Of a stretch of 64,000 bases of DNA, positions 54,001-63,168 are shown piece after piece (position 1 is the first letter of the stretch; every line of letters starts with the position of its first letter). The stretch spans positions 10,550,258-10,614,257 of the forward strand of contig JAMKCF010000001.1 in NCBI GenBank assembly GCA_023634235.1, given 5' to 3'. The DNA comes from Pisaster brevispinus (lineage: Eukaryota; Echinodermata; Asteroidea; Forcipulatida; Asteriidae). Both the position numbers and the translations under genes were made by a program. The notes under the pieces are model-generated. The model ran no database searches. It was not told the origin of the DNA and saw only the letters and a list, made by a program, of their open reading frames with translations.

Positions 54001-54351
54001 ACTTTCCGTATACAGTTACAGCGGAATGGAAAGTTGAAGGTGGTGCATGCCGATAGGCTTAAACCGTACCGGGGAGAGAAATTGGTACCCTGGAAGTTCT
54101 CTCCAGAAGAGGGTGTAGAAGAAAACCCTCCGGTTGAGCCCGTAAAGGAAGTGGTGTCTGAGAGAGAGACGCCGAAGTATGAGGAAGATGACGCGGTGTC
54201 TGAGAGTGAGATGCCGAAGATGAACAGTGAAGAGAATGGGGTCGTATCCGAACCAGAGAATCGAAGATACCCCAGAAGAAGTCATCGGTTACCAGTGAGG
54301 TACCGATGGGCGTGTACAAAGAAAACTGTTTTGAAAGAAAGTCAACAATAA
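51025..54351 (+). CDS. pol: Pol polyprotein: reverse transcriptase, RNase H, integrase
   Basis: The frame opens at 51025 after a TAG; from 51052 it is about 1,099 codons and unbroken. RT: FCVDYRKLNAVTIKDAYPVP, WFSTLDLASGYWQV, FGLCNAPATFERLM and catalytic LIYLDDIIVFG (about 51850-51880). RNase H: DTDASGDGIGAVLSQ, RRELLAVV and TDHSALRWI. Integrase: HHCC finger (HGGQLSGHLGMTK...CDLCARM), catalytic AIDLLGPLP, HSDQGTNFES and DGMVERFNKTL, then a GPY/F-like WEGPWLVVKKLSD module. The C-terminus is acidic, with a final basic segment. No chromodomain is obvious. It is the enzyme set for reverse transcription and integration. All catalytic residues appear present. Confidence 0.95.
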   Translation, partial: CGRAQKGLVLARSLVESGNKIVPLRVFNPGKEERVARKGITVGSISTVEPEAIREEASGSSEATQGLPKHLLDLYRRSTSNVEGEYRGPVRECLVEFQDVFSSGDQDMGRTDIVKHHITTGDARPVKERPRRHPDCVQREIQRQVIDLEKRGVIEPSDSPWAANVVLVGKKDGTKRFCVDYRKLNAVTIKDAYPVPRIDETFDALSGAKWFSTLDLASGYWQVDLYDDASQKSTFVVRNGLYRWKCMPFGLCNAPATFERLMEKVMSGLQWEILLIYLDDIIVFGKTVPEMIERLRVVFSRLRQAGLKLKPSKCHLFKESVTYLGHIVTTEGVATDPKKIQTIRDWPVPKSVKDVRSFLGLASYYRKFIQGFAEIASPLHALTEKSREFEWSELCQSAFEELKSRLQTSPILSYPMPEGDFILDTDASGDGIGAVLSQVQEGEERVLAYASRKLSRPERNYCVTRRELLAVVVYLKYFKQYIYGRKVTVRTDHSALRWILNFKNPEGQMARWLEVISEYDIEIQHRAGKKHGNADGLSRRPCKQCGREELVEKGETNGTSEETLERKDAREEKLLVRGVAAQPSIPVKAFRKAQVEDESMSWVLKAKEEGKDRPEWKEISHLTAAHKTYWSYWDQLCVRDELVHKSWESDNGKVVRWLLVVPQSMRKEILREVHGGQLSGHLGMTKTLAKMKFRYFWPGMSADVRSFIRSCDLCARMKSPAKKGIAPLQQYRVGVPMERVAIDLLGPLPKTESGNRWILVIGDYCTKWMEAFPLPDATASTVARKLVQEFVCQYGVPQELHSDQGTNFESEVFKEMCQILGVTKTRTTAYNPKSDGMVERFNKTLVNMVAALISPHGKQKDWDKFLPYATFAYRCTPQDSTGESPNMMMLGREVSIPVDLTTGCPETEVETNTDFAEELRSNLQTAHQRARECLGKSAQRQKRNYDRRATEKGLKEGDFAWLHNSARRKQMSPKLQLRWEGPWLVVKKLSDVTFRIQLQRNGKLKVVHADRLKPYRGEKLVPWKFSPEEGVEENPPVEPVKEVVSERETPKYEEDDAVSESEMPKMNSEENGVVSEPENRRYPRRSHRLPVRYRWACTKKTVLKESQQ

Positions 54352-54376
54352 CAATATGTTGTTTTGTTTTGTTGAT

Positions 54377-55159
54377 TTACAGATAAGAGAGATGGCAGAG
54401 AGAAAGCGAAAGATGAAGAGAAGTTACAAGTGCCGAGAGTGTCAGGAAGAGTTCGGTCATGGTGATGCCCTTTGGGATCACATCAGAAGAGTACATGGCC
54501 CCGTTGAGTACCTCAACTGCCGGCAGTGTCGCTACCGGGCTACTGCTCGCCCCACGTTGGAGCGGCATTATCAGAAATTCCATCGAGCCAGGCAGGAGGA
54601 AGTGAAGGGAATCCAGCCCACAGCTGAAGGACTGGTACCAGAGAGACCAGCGGTTTGCCTCGCACGGGCAGAGGGCTCGGGCAGATTCCCCAACGATGAT
54701 GGTGCGTCAATGGCACCACCCCAAGAGCCGACAGAGGAAGAAGGGGATATGACAGTCCTGTCTCTTTCACCGTGCCCCATCTCACCACTGATGGCCATGG
54801 GAGGATCCGAGTCTGAAGAGGCAACCTCACCTGTGCACGTGTTCAGACCCAGCCGAGGAAAGCCCCGTGGTATGTTGTCTTTGATGGCAGCTAGACCCCC
54901 TTCCCCAGTCCCTTCCCACTCATCTATACCGTCATTGGAGGCAGTTGCAGGCCCTCCCTCCCCAGAGGTTGATCCGTCCACACCCCCTGCTAAGATGAGA
55001 AGGATGGTCACTGTGCGAGTCCGGGTCACGACCGAGACCATCTACAAGAACCGGGTGGTGAAGCGCCGCGAGGAGGTTCAGGAGAAGTTGGAGATGGCTG
55101 AACTGGAGGCCTCTGTAGACGACCCACAGGAGGCTGAAACGGAACTGGCAACTTGTTAA
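54377..55159 (+). CDS. Accessory ORF3: protein with two C2H2 zinc fingers
   Basis: The likely start is the ATG at 54392 (MAERKRKMKRS), giving 255 aa. It lies just after a pyrimidine-rich tract and acceptor (gttttgttgatttacag, AG at 54379-54380), so expression from a spliced subgenomic RNA, as for env, is plausible. Two fingers C-X2-C-X12-H-X4-H occupy residues about 14-35 and 43-64, after a basic N-terminus. The middle is Pro/Ser-rich and acidic. A segment near 205-240 has MVTVRVRVTTETIY and a basic-acidic helix at the end. No env features (signal peptide, transmembrane segment) are seen. It begins 40 bases after pol. Function unknown; DNA or chromatin targeting or RNA binding are possibilities. 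Confidence 0.8.
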   Translation, partial: LQIREMAERKRKMKRSYKCRECQEEFGHGDALWDHIRRVHGPVEYLNCRQCRYRATARPTLERHYQKFHRARQEEVKGIQPTAEGLVPERPAVCLARAEGSGRFPNDDGASMAPPQEPTEEEGDMTVLSLSPCPISPLMAMGGSESEEATSPVHVFRPSRGKPRGMLSLMAARPPSPVPSHSSIPSLEAVAGPPSPEVDPSTPPAKMRRMVTVRVRVTTETIYKNRVVKRREEVQEKLEMAELEASVDDPQEAETELATC

Positions 55160-55705
55160 AGTATCCTTTTTGTCTTAAGTTAAAAATTAAAGAAGTTTTA
55201 TAGTTTTAGTATTTTTAAAGTATCTTTTTCTGAGATCACAGTTTCTAATGTATAAGAATGTGCAATCTGTAAATATTTGATTAAGTGATTCCACAGTTTG
55301 ATTTTGTATAAAAAGTGATTTCAAAGTTGATTATGTATAAAGAAACACTTAAGTGGAGTTTGTTTAAAGTCCATCAGGAAACCAGTACAGAGCCAAAGAT
55401 TTATATAAAAAAAGTGTGTAGGCTAGTAAAGAAAAAGAAGACAAATTTTCTTGCCGATTTTAAGTTCAGCTAAGAAAAAGTTTAGAGTGCCGTTTTGTAT
55501 AAAAGTGAGAAGAGATGTATTTTTCTAAGAGATGTATTTTCTTATGTATAAAACCATAAAAATACGTGTAAAACTTGTGAATATTTATTGAGCTTAAAGT
55601 AAGTTTCTTAAAGTTGTTTCAGAGTAGACTTGTGCCGGTCACACATCTCGTTTCGGGTTTTTAGCAGGTTTGGACTGGGGACAGTCCAAGCTAAGCTTGG
55701 GCCTA
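55160..55705. other. Gypsy 3' non-coding region with polypurine-tract area
   Basis: AT-rich with repeated gtataaaa(a)gtga phrases, no coding. The last 50 bases before the LTR include ggactggggacagtcc (a short palindrome) and cttgggcctatg. The polypurine tract is not clean; ggactgggg at about 55672 is the nearest candidate. Confidence 0.5.
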
Positions 55706-56916
55706 TGTGACGAGATTGGGGTGGACCGACACAAGTTTAATCTTCCTGTATTATTTGGTAAGGTTCTTGAACTTGTAGTCCGGAAGTGGGGTGGAGGAGA
55801 GCGCAATGTAAGTGGCAGGTCTCGGTGACCAATCCAGCGCGAGCAGCTGCCGAGAGCGTGCTCTTGGCATGGATACAGGCGGGCGTTGTCCGATCATTGG
55901 TGGTTGGATGATGCCTGGGTGTGTCCAAGCCAGGTGCTGCAGCGTGGCTTGTCCGGGCGTGCCTGCCCGGCCTGGCAGAGTGATTTTTGCAAGCTAAGAG
56001 AACAGACGTGTTTTTAGAAGGTCCTTGCGAAAGACGTAAAGCTTTGGTGGTGCAGCTACAAACACCGGGTGAGTGTAGTTTGCCGTTGCTGTTCGGCCGG
56101 ACGCACATTGCTGCCTCCGACCTACTTCCGAATCCTGTAAACTGTGTAACTTGCTGAGTGTAGCGTTCCGTTCAGCGATCCAGTGTGGACAGTGTCAATG
56201 TACACCGTCAGTGCGTAAATTGTTGCTTTGCGATTGTGGGCAGTGATTTGAGCTACCTTGTAGGATAGTTGTGACGAAGTGGCGGCTAATAGTTGAGTTC
56301 CCAGAGAACTTGGATGGCACAGGGGCGATCATAGAGATTGTCTTGGTGTGGCTGTTCATTATTAGTCGAGTAGTCCAACTGGAGGTAAACTCAGATAGAA
56401 GCACTGTAAACAATCGGCGTGCTAGTGCGTGCGTTTGGTCGCTAAAACTGCTTGGTAGTACTGGATCGTTTGCGCAAGGGTGCACTCGGGAAGCCAAGGT
56501 TTGTTAAAGGCTTGTTAAAGGCTTGTTAAAGGTTTGTTTAAGGGTAGAGCAAGGAAATATAATTTCCGCAAGAGATTGTTGACCAGAGGCAACAAAGAGA
56601 ATTGCACAGAGGCAATAAAGAGGATTGCCCAGGAGGCAATAAGTGAGAATTGACACAGAACTGTGCCCGAGTCAGTTTATTTGTGTGTCCTCCCCAGTGA
56701 GTTATCCTGCCCTGCCCAAGAGTGCCCAGACAACCAGTTATCAATCGGCGGTAAATCTCCTCCAAACGAGCTCACATCCCTGGGCCTGAGATTGCTCGAA
56801 GTATTTCCTAGGTCCGAGGAAGCATTTGGATTCGGGGTTTGGGAGACTTTCGCTACAGATGGTGAACCTCTCTCCGACTTCCGAATTTGAATGAGACTCG
56901 CGGGAAATCCGCCACA
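55706..56916 (+). repeat. Gypsy 3' LTR
   Basis: 1,211 bp, same ends and same internal frames as the 5' LTR. It is followed by the target duplicate GTAC at 56917-56920. Confidence 0.95.
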
Positions 56917-56920
56917 GTAC

Positions 56921-58748
56921 CTTGAATGGATACACGTTGACTTCTATCTGACAAATAGGACGAAAACCAATCGAGGGCCTTGCCAGTGACTCCACATTTA
57001 GACTGCAGACGTTTCAATAAAATTTCATGATCAACAGTATCGAACGCTGCACTCAGGTCTAAAAGGACAAGCAGAATAATAGTTTCTGATTGGTCGGTAG
57101 TTTTCTAATTTCATATCAAGATTGTTTTTTTTTTTAATAAAGGGCATATTAAAGCTTCTTTCCAGTCAGTAGGAAATGTACCAGAAACTAATGATGAGTT
57201 TATAATGTTGGTAATTACTGGAAGCAAAACATCAAGGCACTCACCCACAAGGTTAGTAGGCATGGGATCCAGAGCGCATGATCCCTTAGAAGAATTGACA
57301 ACTAGCTGTTTTACCTGTGACTCGGTTAATGGTGCGAAACTATCAAACAGGTTATTACTGGACATTGTTTCAGGTGTAAAAGATAACGGTCTGTCAACAG
57401 AGGTTGAAACTTCCAAGTCATCAAGTTTAGCATGAATATTATATATTTTTTTTACAAAAAAGCTACCCATATCATTAGCAAGAGTCATTTTATCTTTAAA
57501 AGGTGGATAGAGGACGTCAACACTATGCCTAAGCAGCTTTTTAGATGCTCTAAATAATTTCCTCTGGTCAGAACTATTACTTTCGATAAAGTCTTTGTAA
57601 AAATTGCAGCGAGCTTTATTAAGAAGAAAGGTAACCTTATTTCTTATAAGCTTATATTCTGAAAGATCAGAGACCATGTTTGTTCGTCGCCACTTCTTTT
57701 CTGCACGTCTCCTCATCCTCAAGGCAGAGTTGATTTCTTGACTAAACCAAGGTAGACGGGGCCTAGCGGTGACCATCTTAGACTTTAGTGGGGCATGTGT
57801 ATTGAAGGCACCAGCTAGCGTAGAATTATAGCACTTCGTAAGCTCCTCAAGACCTTGAGGAGTGTCCCTGCACAGCCTAGAAGAGACTAAGTCACCTGAG
57901 AAGCAATTAATGTCAATGGATTTAATATCCCTATAAACAATCTGTTTAGCAGGAAAAGCAGACTTGTTTTGTTGCAAATTGCAAATAACAGAAAAATGAT
58001 CAAAAAAAAGGTGGTGAGGTGTCGGGGGGCTATTAAGAACCATGTCCGATTTCCTGGTAATAACAAGATCTAGTGTGTGACCCATCTCATGAGTAGGTTT
58101 GTTAACATGTTGCTGGAGACCCATGGATTCAAGAAGTGACAAAAAACGTATAGTGTTTGGATCATCAGAGATGTCAACATGGATGTTAAAATCCCCAGTT
58201 ATTAAAACTGGTTCAGAAGATAAAATAATGGATTCTAAATAATCAGCAAAATCATTGATAAACCGATTAACTGTACAAGGGTGGCTAGCTGAGTAAGGTG
58301 GCCTATAAATAATTACAAGTCGTAATTTACACGAATTAATCCATACAGACCATTCTGAAAACTCAAATGAGTCTAATTCATCTCCAGCAATTTTCTTGAC
58401 ATTCAAATGATCACGAAACAACAAAGCAGTGCCTCCCCCCACACGGTTTTTCCGGGGATGATCTAGCAATCTAGAACCAGGTGGAGTTGCTTCAACCTTG
58501 TGGGCAACACCAATATCTGTAAACCAAGTCTCTGTAAGGGCAAACAAATCAGCCTTACTATTAATAGCATAAGAAACAAAATTAGCTGCCTTATTTTTAA
58601 GAGATCTAGTATTTAAGCAGCAGAGTTTAAATAGATCATCAGAGGGATCAGCAGGATTTACAACAATGTGTTTAAGGACAGAATCAGTGCGGTTTTCCAA
58701 TACCCTATTATGAACATAATCAAGCCGGTGACCAATTTCAAAGTTCAA
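56921..58748 (-). pseudogene. L2-like LINE, 5' part (endonuclease and RT start)
   Basis: The minus-strand frame is open from the ATG at 58746-58748 to 57111 (545 codons). APE endonuclease: LCCLNTRSLKNKAANF, ALTETWF, IIYRPPYSAS, VLITGDFNIHVD, THEMGHTLDLVI and FDHFSVIC hold the catalytic residues in order. The N-terminal RT region includes KGSCALDPMPTNL and FPTDWKEALICPLLKKK. After 57111, near a run of A/T, the frame is lost and a stretch with [20 protein letters not shown] is seen at about 57000-57070. The usual 60-80 residues between are missing, so there is an internal deletion. The rest of the RT is at 46.6-47.6 kb beyond the Gypsy insertion. Confidence 0.9.
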
Positions 58749-60015
58749 CTACACAAACTTTCGCTTGATGACTATGCAATGTTCCATCTGTAGTTTATAC
58801 ACACATGTATACATGTGTGTTTAAGTTATATCTAGCATCCACTCTGGGAGCTATTGGTTGCTAGCAGTTCAGTGTTGGGTTGAAAGTTTGTAAGATTCAT
58901 GTTTAACTCCAAAAAGACTTGAGTGTCCACACAAAAGTATCTAGTGTTGGTCAATGGATTTTAGTGAGAGACTAGTTCGATTCTAAGAGTAATCCATGTG
59001 ACATTGTTTATACACCCCAGGAGCTGGTTGTTGACGACTATTGCAGGTTAACCTATTCCTGTTCAGCAAAGAGACAAACTAAAAGTCAATGAAAGTTGGA
59101 GTACTGTTATTTGGGTTTTAGATAATGGTCTGAAAACTTAAATTTTCTGATTGTTCATCATGCAGTATGAAAGCATTATTGTCTGGTTGCTGGTGTCAAC
59201 CACTAGAAAGTGAGCTCGGCTGCAAGTCTTGAATTTTGTGTCCTTACAACAAGACAATTAAACATAATTGCTTTGTTCTTCAGATTAGAAAAAAAACCAA
59301 AAAACAAACAGACTATGTGTTGTGTGAAAATATACAAGTTACACTTACCGCTAAGAGAAGGGAGATTGATCCGATATTGGTTGAAGATTGTGCCACATTA
59401 GACTGTATTAATCCCTCACAAGATGTACTAGGTACTGCAATTCAAAAAGAAAACCAAGCTAAACTGTTAAAAAAAAATTATAATAATAAGCTCATTGAGG
59501 TTGATATAGAAAAAACACTTTATAAGCACTAATATTTATTAAATCACAGAGGATTTGAACTGTAATTGAAACTAGACAGCTTTCAGCAATAATGGGAATT
59601 TTTCTGTGTAGTAACAAATATATAGTTTTTTTATAAATGTGTCACATGTATTGTTAACAAAATGAGAACATGTAATGAAGTATCAGATACGCAATTAATA
59701 AGAGCATAACAGTATGGAATGACGAAGATTGTGGCTGGTCTCAGTTCAAAGCGAATTTTAAATGCGTTAACAGTTTGCCACCACCAACAAAGGCAATTAG
59801 AAGCAATGAACATCTTGTATGCTTACTGTTAATATTATTTCCGAGGCATTTGTCAGTTTCTGGAACTATGGAGCTGTGCCAATGCACATTGATTAAAGAA
59901 CAATATCTGCTGGGACTAGACTCATGGGTGAAAACCTCTGTCACAGTATCCACTGGTCAAAGTTAAATCTGATATTTATGCTTGGGGTTGTGCTTTTCTC
60001 TGTAATCAACTGTCT
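58749..60015. other. No recognisable gene; one possible exon
   Basis: The part next to 58748 may be the 5' UTR of the L2-like element. The rest is AT-rich. At 59284-59532 an open frame follows an acceptor-like gttcttcag: it reads LCENIQVTLTAKRREIDPI and NPSQDVLGTAIQKENQAKLL and ends KTLYKH. I do not recognise it; it could be an exon of an unknown gene or chance. Confidence 0.3.
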
Positions 60016-60342
60016 TCAGCCAGCAGCATCAGGCCTCCTCGAACCTAGAGGGTCTCTGTATTTCCTGCTTTTAGGTGCATCTATCTGCAGCAACAGCTTC
60101 CCACATGCTGGGATGCAGCCATCATCCAAATTGGTGACATGACCTGACCAACACATGCATCCCTGCTTAAGGGAAAGAATACATGGTGGTGATTGCCTAC
60201 TCTCACGAGCAGAATGTTGTTGGTTACGCAGTATTTTCAGGAGATGTTGAGGATATGCCTCGGGCAACACAATTTCCAAAAATATGAACTCATGCAATAA
60301 TACTGCACAGGTATGGGAAGAGTTTTTTTCCCCGAAGCGCAT
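60016..60342 (-). pseudogene. Possible C-terminal remnant of a non-LTR ORF2
   Basis: A minus-strand open frame of 108 codons contains CWSGHVTNLDDGCIP and later APKSRKYRDPLG. The layout resembles the WxGHVxRMxDxRxP...KRxxD...LK close of several LINE ORF2 proteins. The match is weak and the rest of the frame is unfamiliar. Confidence 0.3.
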
Positions 60343-60721
60343 TGATTAATATACATGTTTTATCAGTTATCATTCCAACAGTCTATCATACTTTTCTACA
60401 TTATTCAAACTTCTATACATATGTAATACTGAATCACAGTATAATATGATATATTTATCTAGTGTTTACTCTTTAAAAAAAATACAAATTGAAAATTGAC
60501 AAGTCTAACAGTCTTAACAAACTAATTTAAACTCCAGCACAGGACAGTAAAATATGTAATTAAGAAAATTAATTTAGGAGTTTAGAGAACACAAACAAAT
60601 AATTATGAAAACCCTAAAACAGTGCAGTACAACATAGACAAACTCTAACAGGGAACTGAACAAAGGGACTTGAGATGTGTTCTTAATTTTTCTGTTGTCC
60701 CACTTCATTGATTTATGATTA
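60343..60721. other. No gene recognised
   Basis: AT-rich flank of the SINE. Nothing recognised. Confidence 0.3.
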
Positions 60722-61095
60722 ATTAATAATAATAATAATTATATAACGCGCATATCCGTCATTCAGTGACGCTCAAGGCGCTTTAACGTACAGTATTTTC
60801 CTGCAAGGTATGTGGGACTACGTTTGAATTATTGAATGGTTTACAAGGTGCTGTGATGCAATATGCTGCCAATCAAACCAGAAACACCAGACCCCTTCTT
60901 CTTTTCGATAAGTGCACTGGGTACTTTTACGTGCGTTACACAACACACGGGACCAACGGCTTTACGTCCCATCCGAAGGACGAAGCATCCTGGTTCTTGC
61001 TTAAGTGTCTTGCTTAAGGACACGGGTGTCAGGACTGGGACTCGAACCCACACTCTGCATCCGGTGCTCTTAACCGCTACGCCATGACAAGCCAC
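60722..61095 (-). mobile_element. tRNA-derived SINE with L2-like 3' tail
   Basis: On the minus strand the head reads like a tRNA: an A box TGGCGTAGCGG (61074-61084), then gttaagagcaccggatgcag, and a B box GGTTCGAGTCC (61038-61048), so it has the internal Pol III promoter. A body of about 230 bp follows. The tail has aagcgccttgagcgtcactg, gatatgcgcgttatataa and (TTA)n to about 60722. The tail resembles that of the L2-like copy at 20.9-21.0 kb, as expected for a SINE mobilised by an L2-type enzyme. Open frames across it are by-products. Confidence 0.83.
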
Positions 61096-61399
61096 ATGGG
61101 TTTATTAAAAGGTCATAAATTATTTCAATGTTTTTTGTTTTTTTTAGAAGTATAACACAATTTTCAAGATTTTTAGTCTTGCACTTAGTGAATAATTCTA
61201 ACATACAATGTCCCACTTTCCTTGTAAAGGTGTATCGTATTTTTCTGATGCTCATAGTTCAAATATTTATGAATCACTATTTTGGTATGTACATTGTGTA
61301 ATATTGTTACAGGAGTGTGACGTGTGACGTGACGTGCCCAGATTTCTCTCCCCGAAAGTTCATATTTTATAGCTCCACACCACTCAAATCTCACCACCA
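61096..61399. other. Spacer
   Basis: AT-rich with T runs. It probably includes the 5' part of the element that follows. Nothing recognised. Confidence 0.3.
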
Positions 61400-61991
61400 A
61401 GCTACCGATCTTCTTGAAGAAGGTCAAGCAGCAACACGATGCAGAACACTCAACAATCAAACACCTACAAGATGACATCGACAACCTAGAAAATCGGAGC
61501 CGTCGAAACAACGTGGTCATCCATGGCATACCGAAGGTTCTGAAGGAAACGGATCATTTGAGTCCTTCCTTCAAGATTTCTTCATCAATCATGAAACTCG
61601 ATGACGCTCAGTGTATCGAAATTGAGCCGCCCAGCGCACCCCGACAAGGCCGTCCACCACCCTATTGGATCCCTCAGGCTCCCGACCTCGGCCCCGTCCC
61701 ATACATTGCAAGTTCCTCCGCTACGGTGATCGTCAGTTCATACTCCAAAACTCAGCAAAAACTTTGAAGAACAAACCATACAAATCTTCCAAGATCTTCA
61801 TTAGTGACGATGTCTCCATTCGAACCCGGACGATCAGAAAAGAGCTACGGGATTGCCATCTTCAATCTATCCGCAACGATGAACGGGTGCTGTTCGCCTT
61901 CATACCCAACTCCATACCCCCATTGATCAAATACAAACTCAAAAGCGGTGCCTTCAGATCATTCCGAGTCGGGGAGCCAAATCCGATGTAA
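61400..61991 (+). pseudogene. L1-type ORF1-like (Transposase_22) fragment, frameshifted
   Basis: First frame 61414-61560: a coiled-coil end with LQDDIDNLENRSRRNNVVIHG, the hallmark joint between coiled coil and RRM of L1-type ORF1 proteins. The second frame, 61665-61991, holds RPRPIHCKFLRYGDRQFIL and KIFISDDVSIRTRTIRKEL, the following RRM/CTD phrases. One indel lies between them. Such proteins bind the LINE RNA as trimers. It ends in a stop near 61991. Confidence 0.7.
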
Positions 61992-62568
61992 AAACAATCT
62001 ACATTTGTCAACTGAACTGTCGCATTCACACTATCTGACGGTTGTTCCCACTGATTACGACAACGTTCACATGGTAAATTCTCACCGTTGTTATCATGTT
62101 TACTACACTTGGGCAACACATAGTTTAAACTATTTCAAGATTTGCAACTCTGTATTGTGATTTGTATTGTAATATTTTGTGTAGATCTGCATTTTATGTT
62201 CACCCTCCAATGATATCTCATTATCAGTGCCATGTTGACTATTTGTGTGTTCACTACTTGCATGTAGTTTGTCGTCATGTCTCCATGAAAACCAGTATGT
62301 TATGTAACAACGCATGTAATCCTACAGGTGTACAATCAGTTCTTAGGAAACCGCAGGTGTGCTTAAAGTTCAATGGGGCAAATGAATCCTTTATATATCT
62401 TTGGTTGTCATAACTTGGTCACAACGCTGGTACAATAATAGGGCTTTGGATGGTTCAACCTCTTTGGTTCAACCTCTTTGGTTCAAAAAGCGTGCAGGGC
62501 TACCGAATGGTTTACTAGTGACATGTACTTGCGACTACTGATAACTTATTAATCAGCAGAGCTGTCCG
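61992..62568. other. Inter-ORF region or unrelated DNA
   Basis: No recognised coding. A short tandem phrase, ctttggttcaacct, is repeated near 62460-62480. Confidence 0.3.
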
Positions 62569-63168
62569 GTGTGCAATCAGGGCCAATCAGAAAACTGTGT
62601 TCACTGTGCATCGTTTGATCTGCCTTTCAGTCATCTTGACCAAGATGATTTTCATCTAGCTTTATTCGAGTTTCAAACTAATGCTAGGCTAGATAGCGAT
62701 CGGCTCAAAAAGCTAAATTTCAATCCTTTCATTTTCAATGACAGTTTTGCTGGTAACTCTGAATTGGATCCAGACAGAAATTACTACTCCAATGTACATA
62801 TTGCAGAGTCTGACTATTTGCTCTCTGATCAATTTGTTACCAAATATGCCAAGTAGCAATTATGCAACCGCTGCACACTTCTCATGTCTTCATTACAACT
62901 CAGAAGCCTGGCCAAAAACTTTGACCACATTACCGACTTCATTAAACTACTGGATTTTAAATTTAGTATAATTGGAATCTCTGAGACATGGTTGAGTAAC
63001 AACAGTCCCACCTTGAGTATACCTGAAAACAGTTTTATTCAAATCAACAGTGTCAGCACCCGCTGTATTTTCAACAGATACCAAAATCACCAACACCAAA
63101 TAAAACGCTTTAGACTCCTTCTTTGTAGTTATTACTATTTACATTATGTATTTACAATTGATCAATAA
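62569..63168 (+). pseudogene. Non-LTR ORF2 N-terminus and start of endonuclease
   Basis: ORF 62569-62856 includes acidic phrases such as PFIFNDSFAGNSELDPDRN and YLLSDQFV. The frame at 62884-63168 has LRSLAKNFDHITDFIKLLDF and FSIIGISETWLSN, the first strands of an APE endonuclease with the catalytic glutamate. The rest of the ORF is lost after about 63060. It lies on the same strand and about 600 bp behind the ORF1-like fragment, so both may be one L1-type element. Confidence 0.68.

Larger units (their letters stand above)
47591..56916 (+). mobile_element. Full-length Ty3/Gypsy LTR retrotransposon, 9.3 kb, probably young
   Basis: Two LTRs of 1,211 bp (47591-48801 and 55706-56916) are exactly 8,115 bp apart. 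Every short frame I compared is the same in both. A 4-bp duplication GTAC flanks the element (47587-47590 and 56917-56920). Inside are a primer-binding site, gag, pro, pol (RT-RNase H-integrase, the Ty3/Gypsy order) and a third ORF with two C2H2 fingers. All coding frames are intact. The insertion lies in the reverse transcriptase of an L2-like element. Confidence 0.95.

Noticed and set aside
52470..54319. Minus-strand ORFs of up to 128 codons across pol
   Set aside because: Antisense shadows of an intact pol frame with all RT, RNase H and integrase motifs.
60841..61095. tRNA gene
   Set aside because: The A and B boxes are there, but the segment continues as a 370-bp SINE with body and LINE-like tail. 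The tRNA head is diverged and cannot fold as a full cloverleaf by eye.
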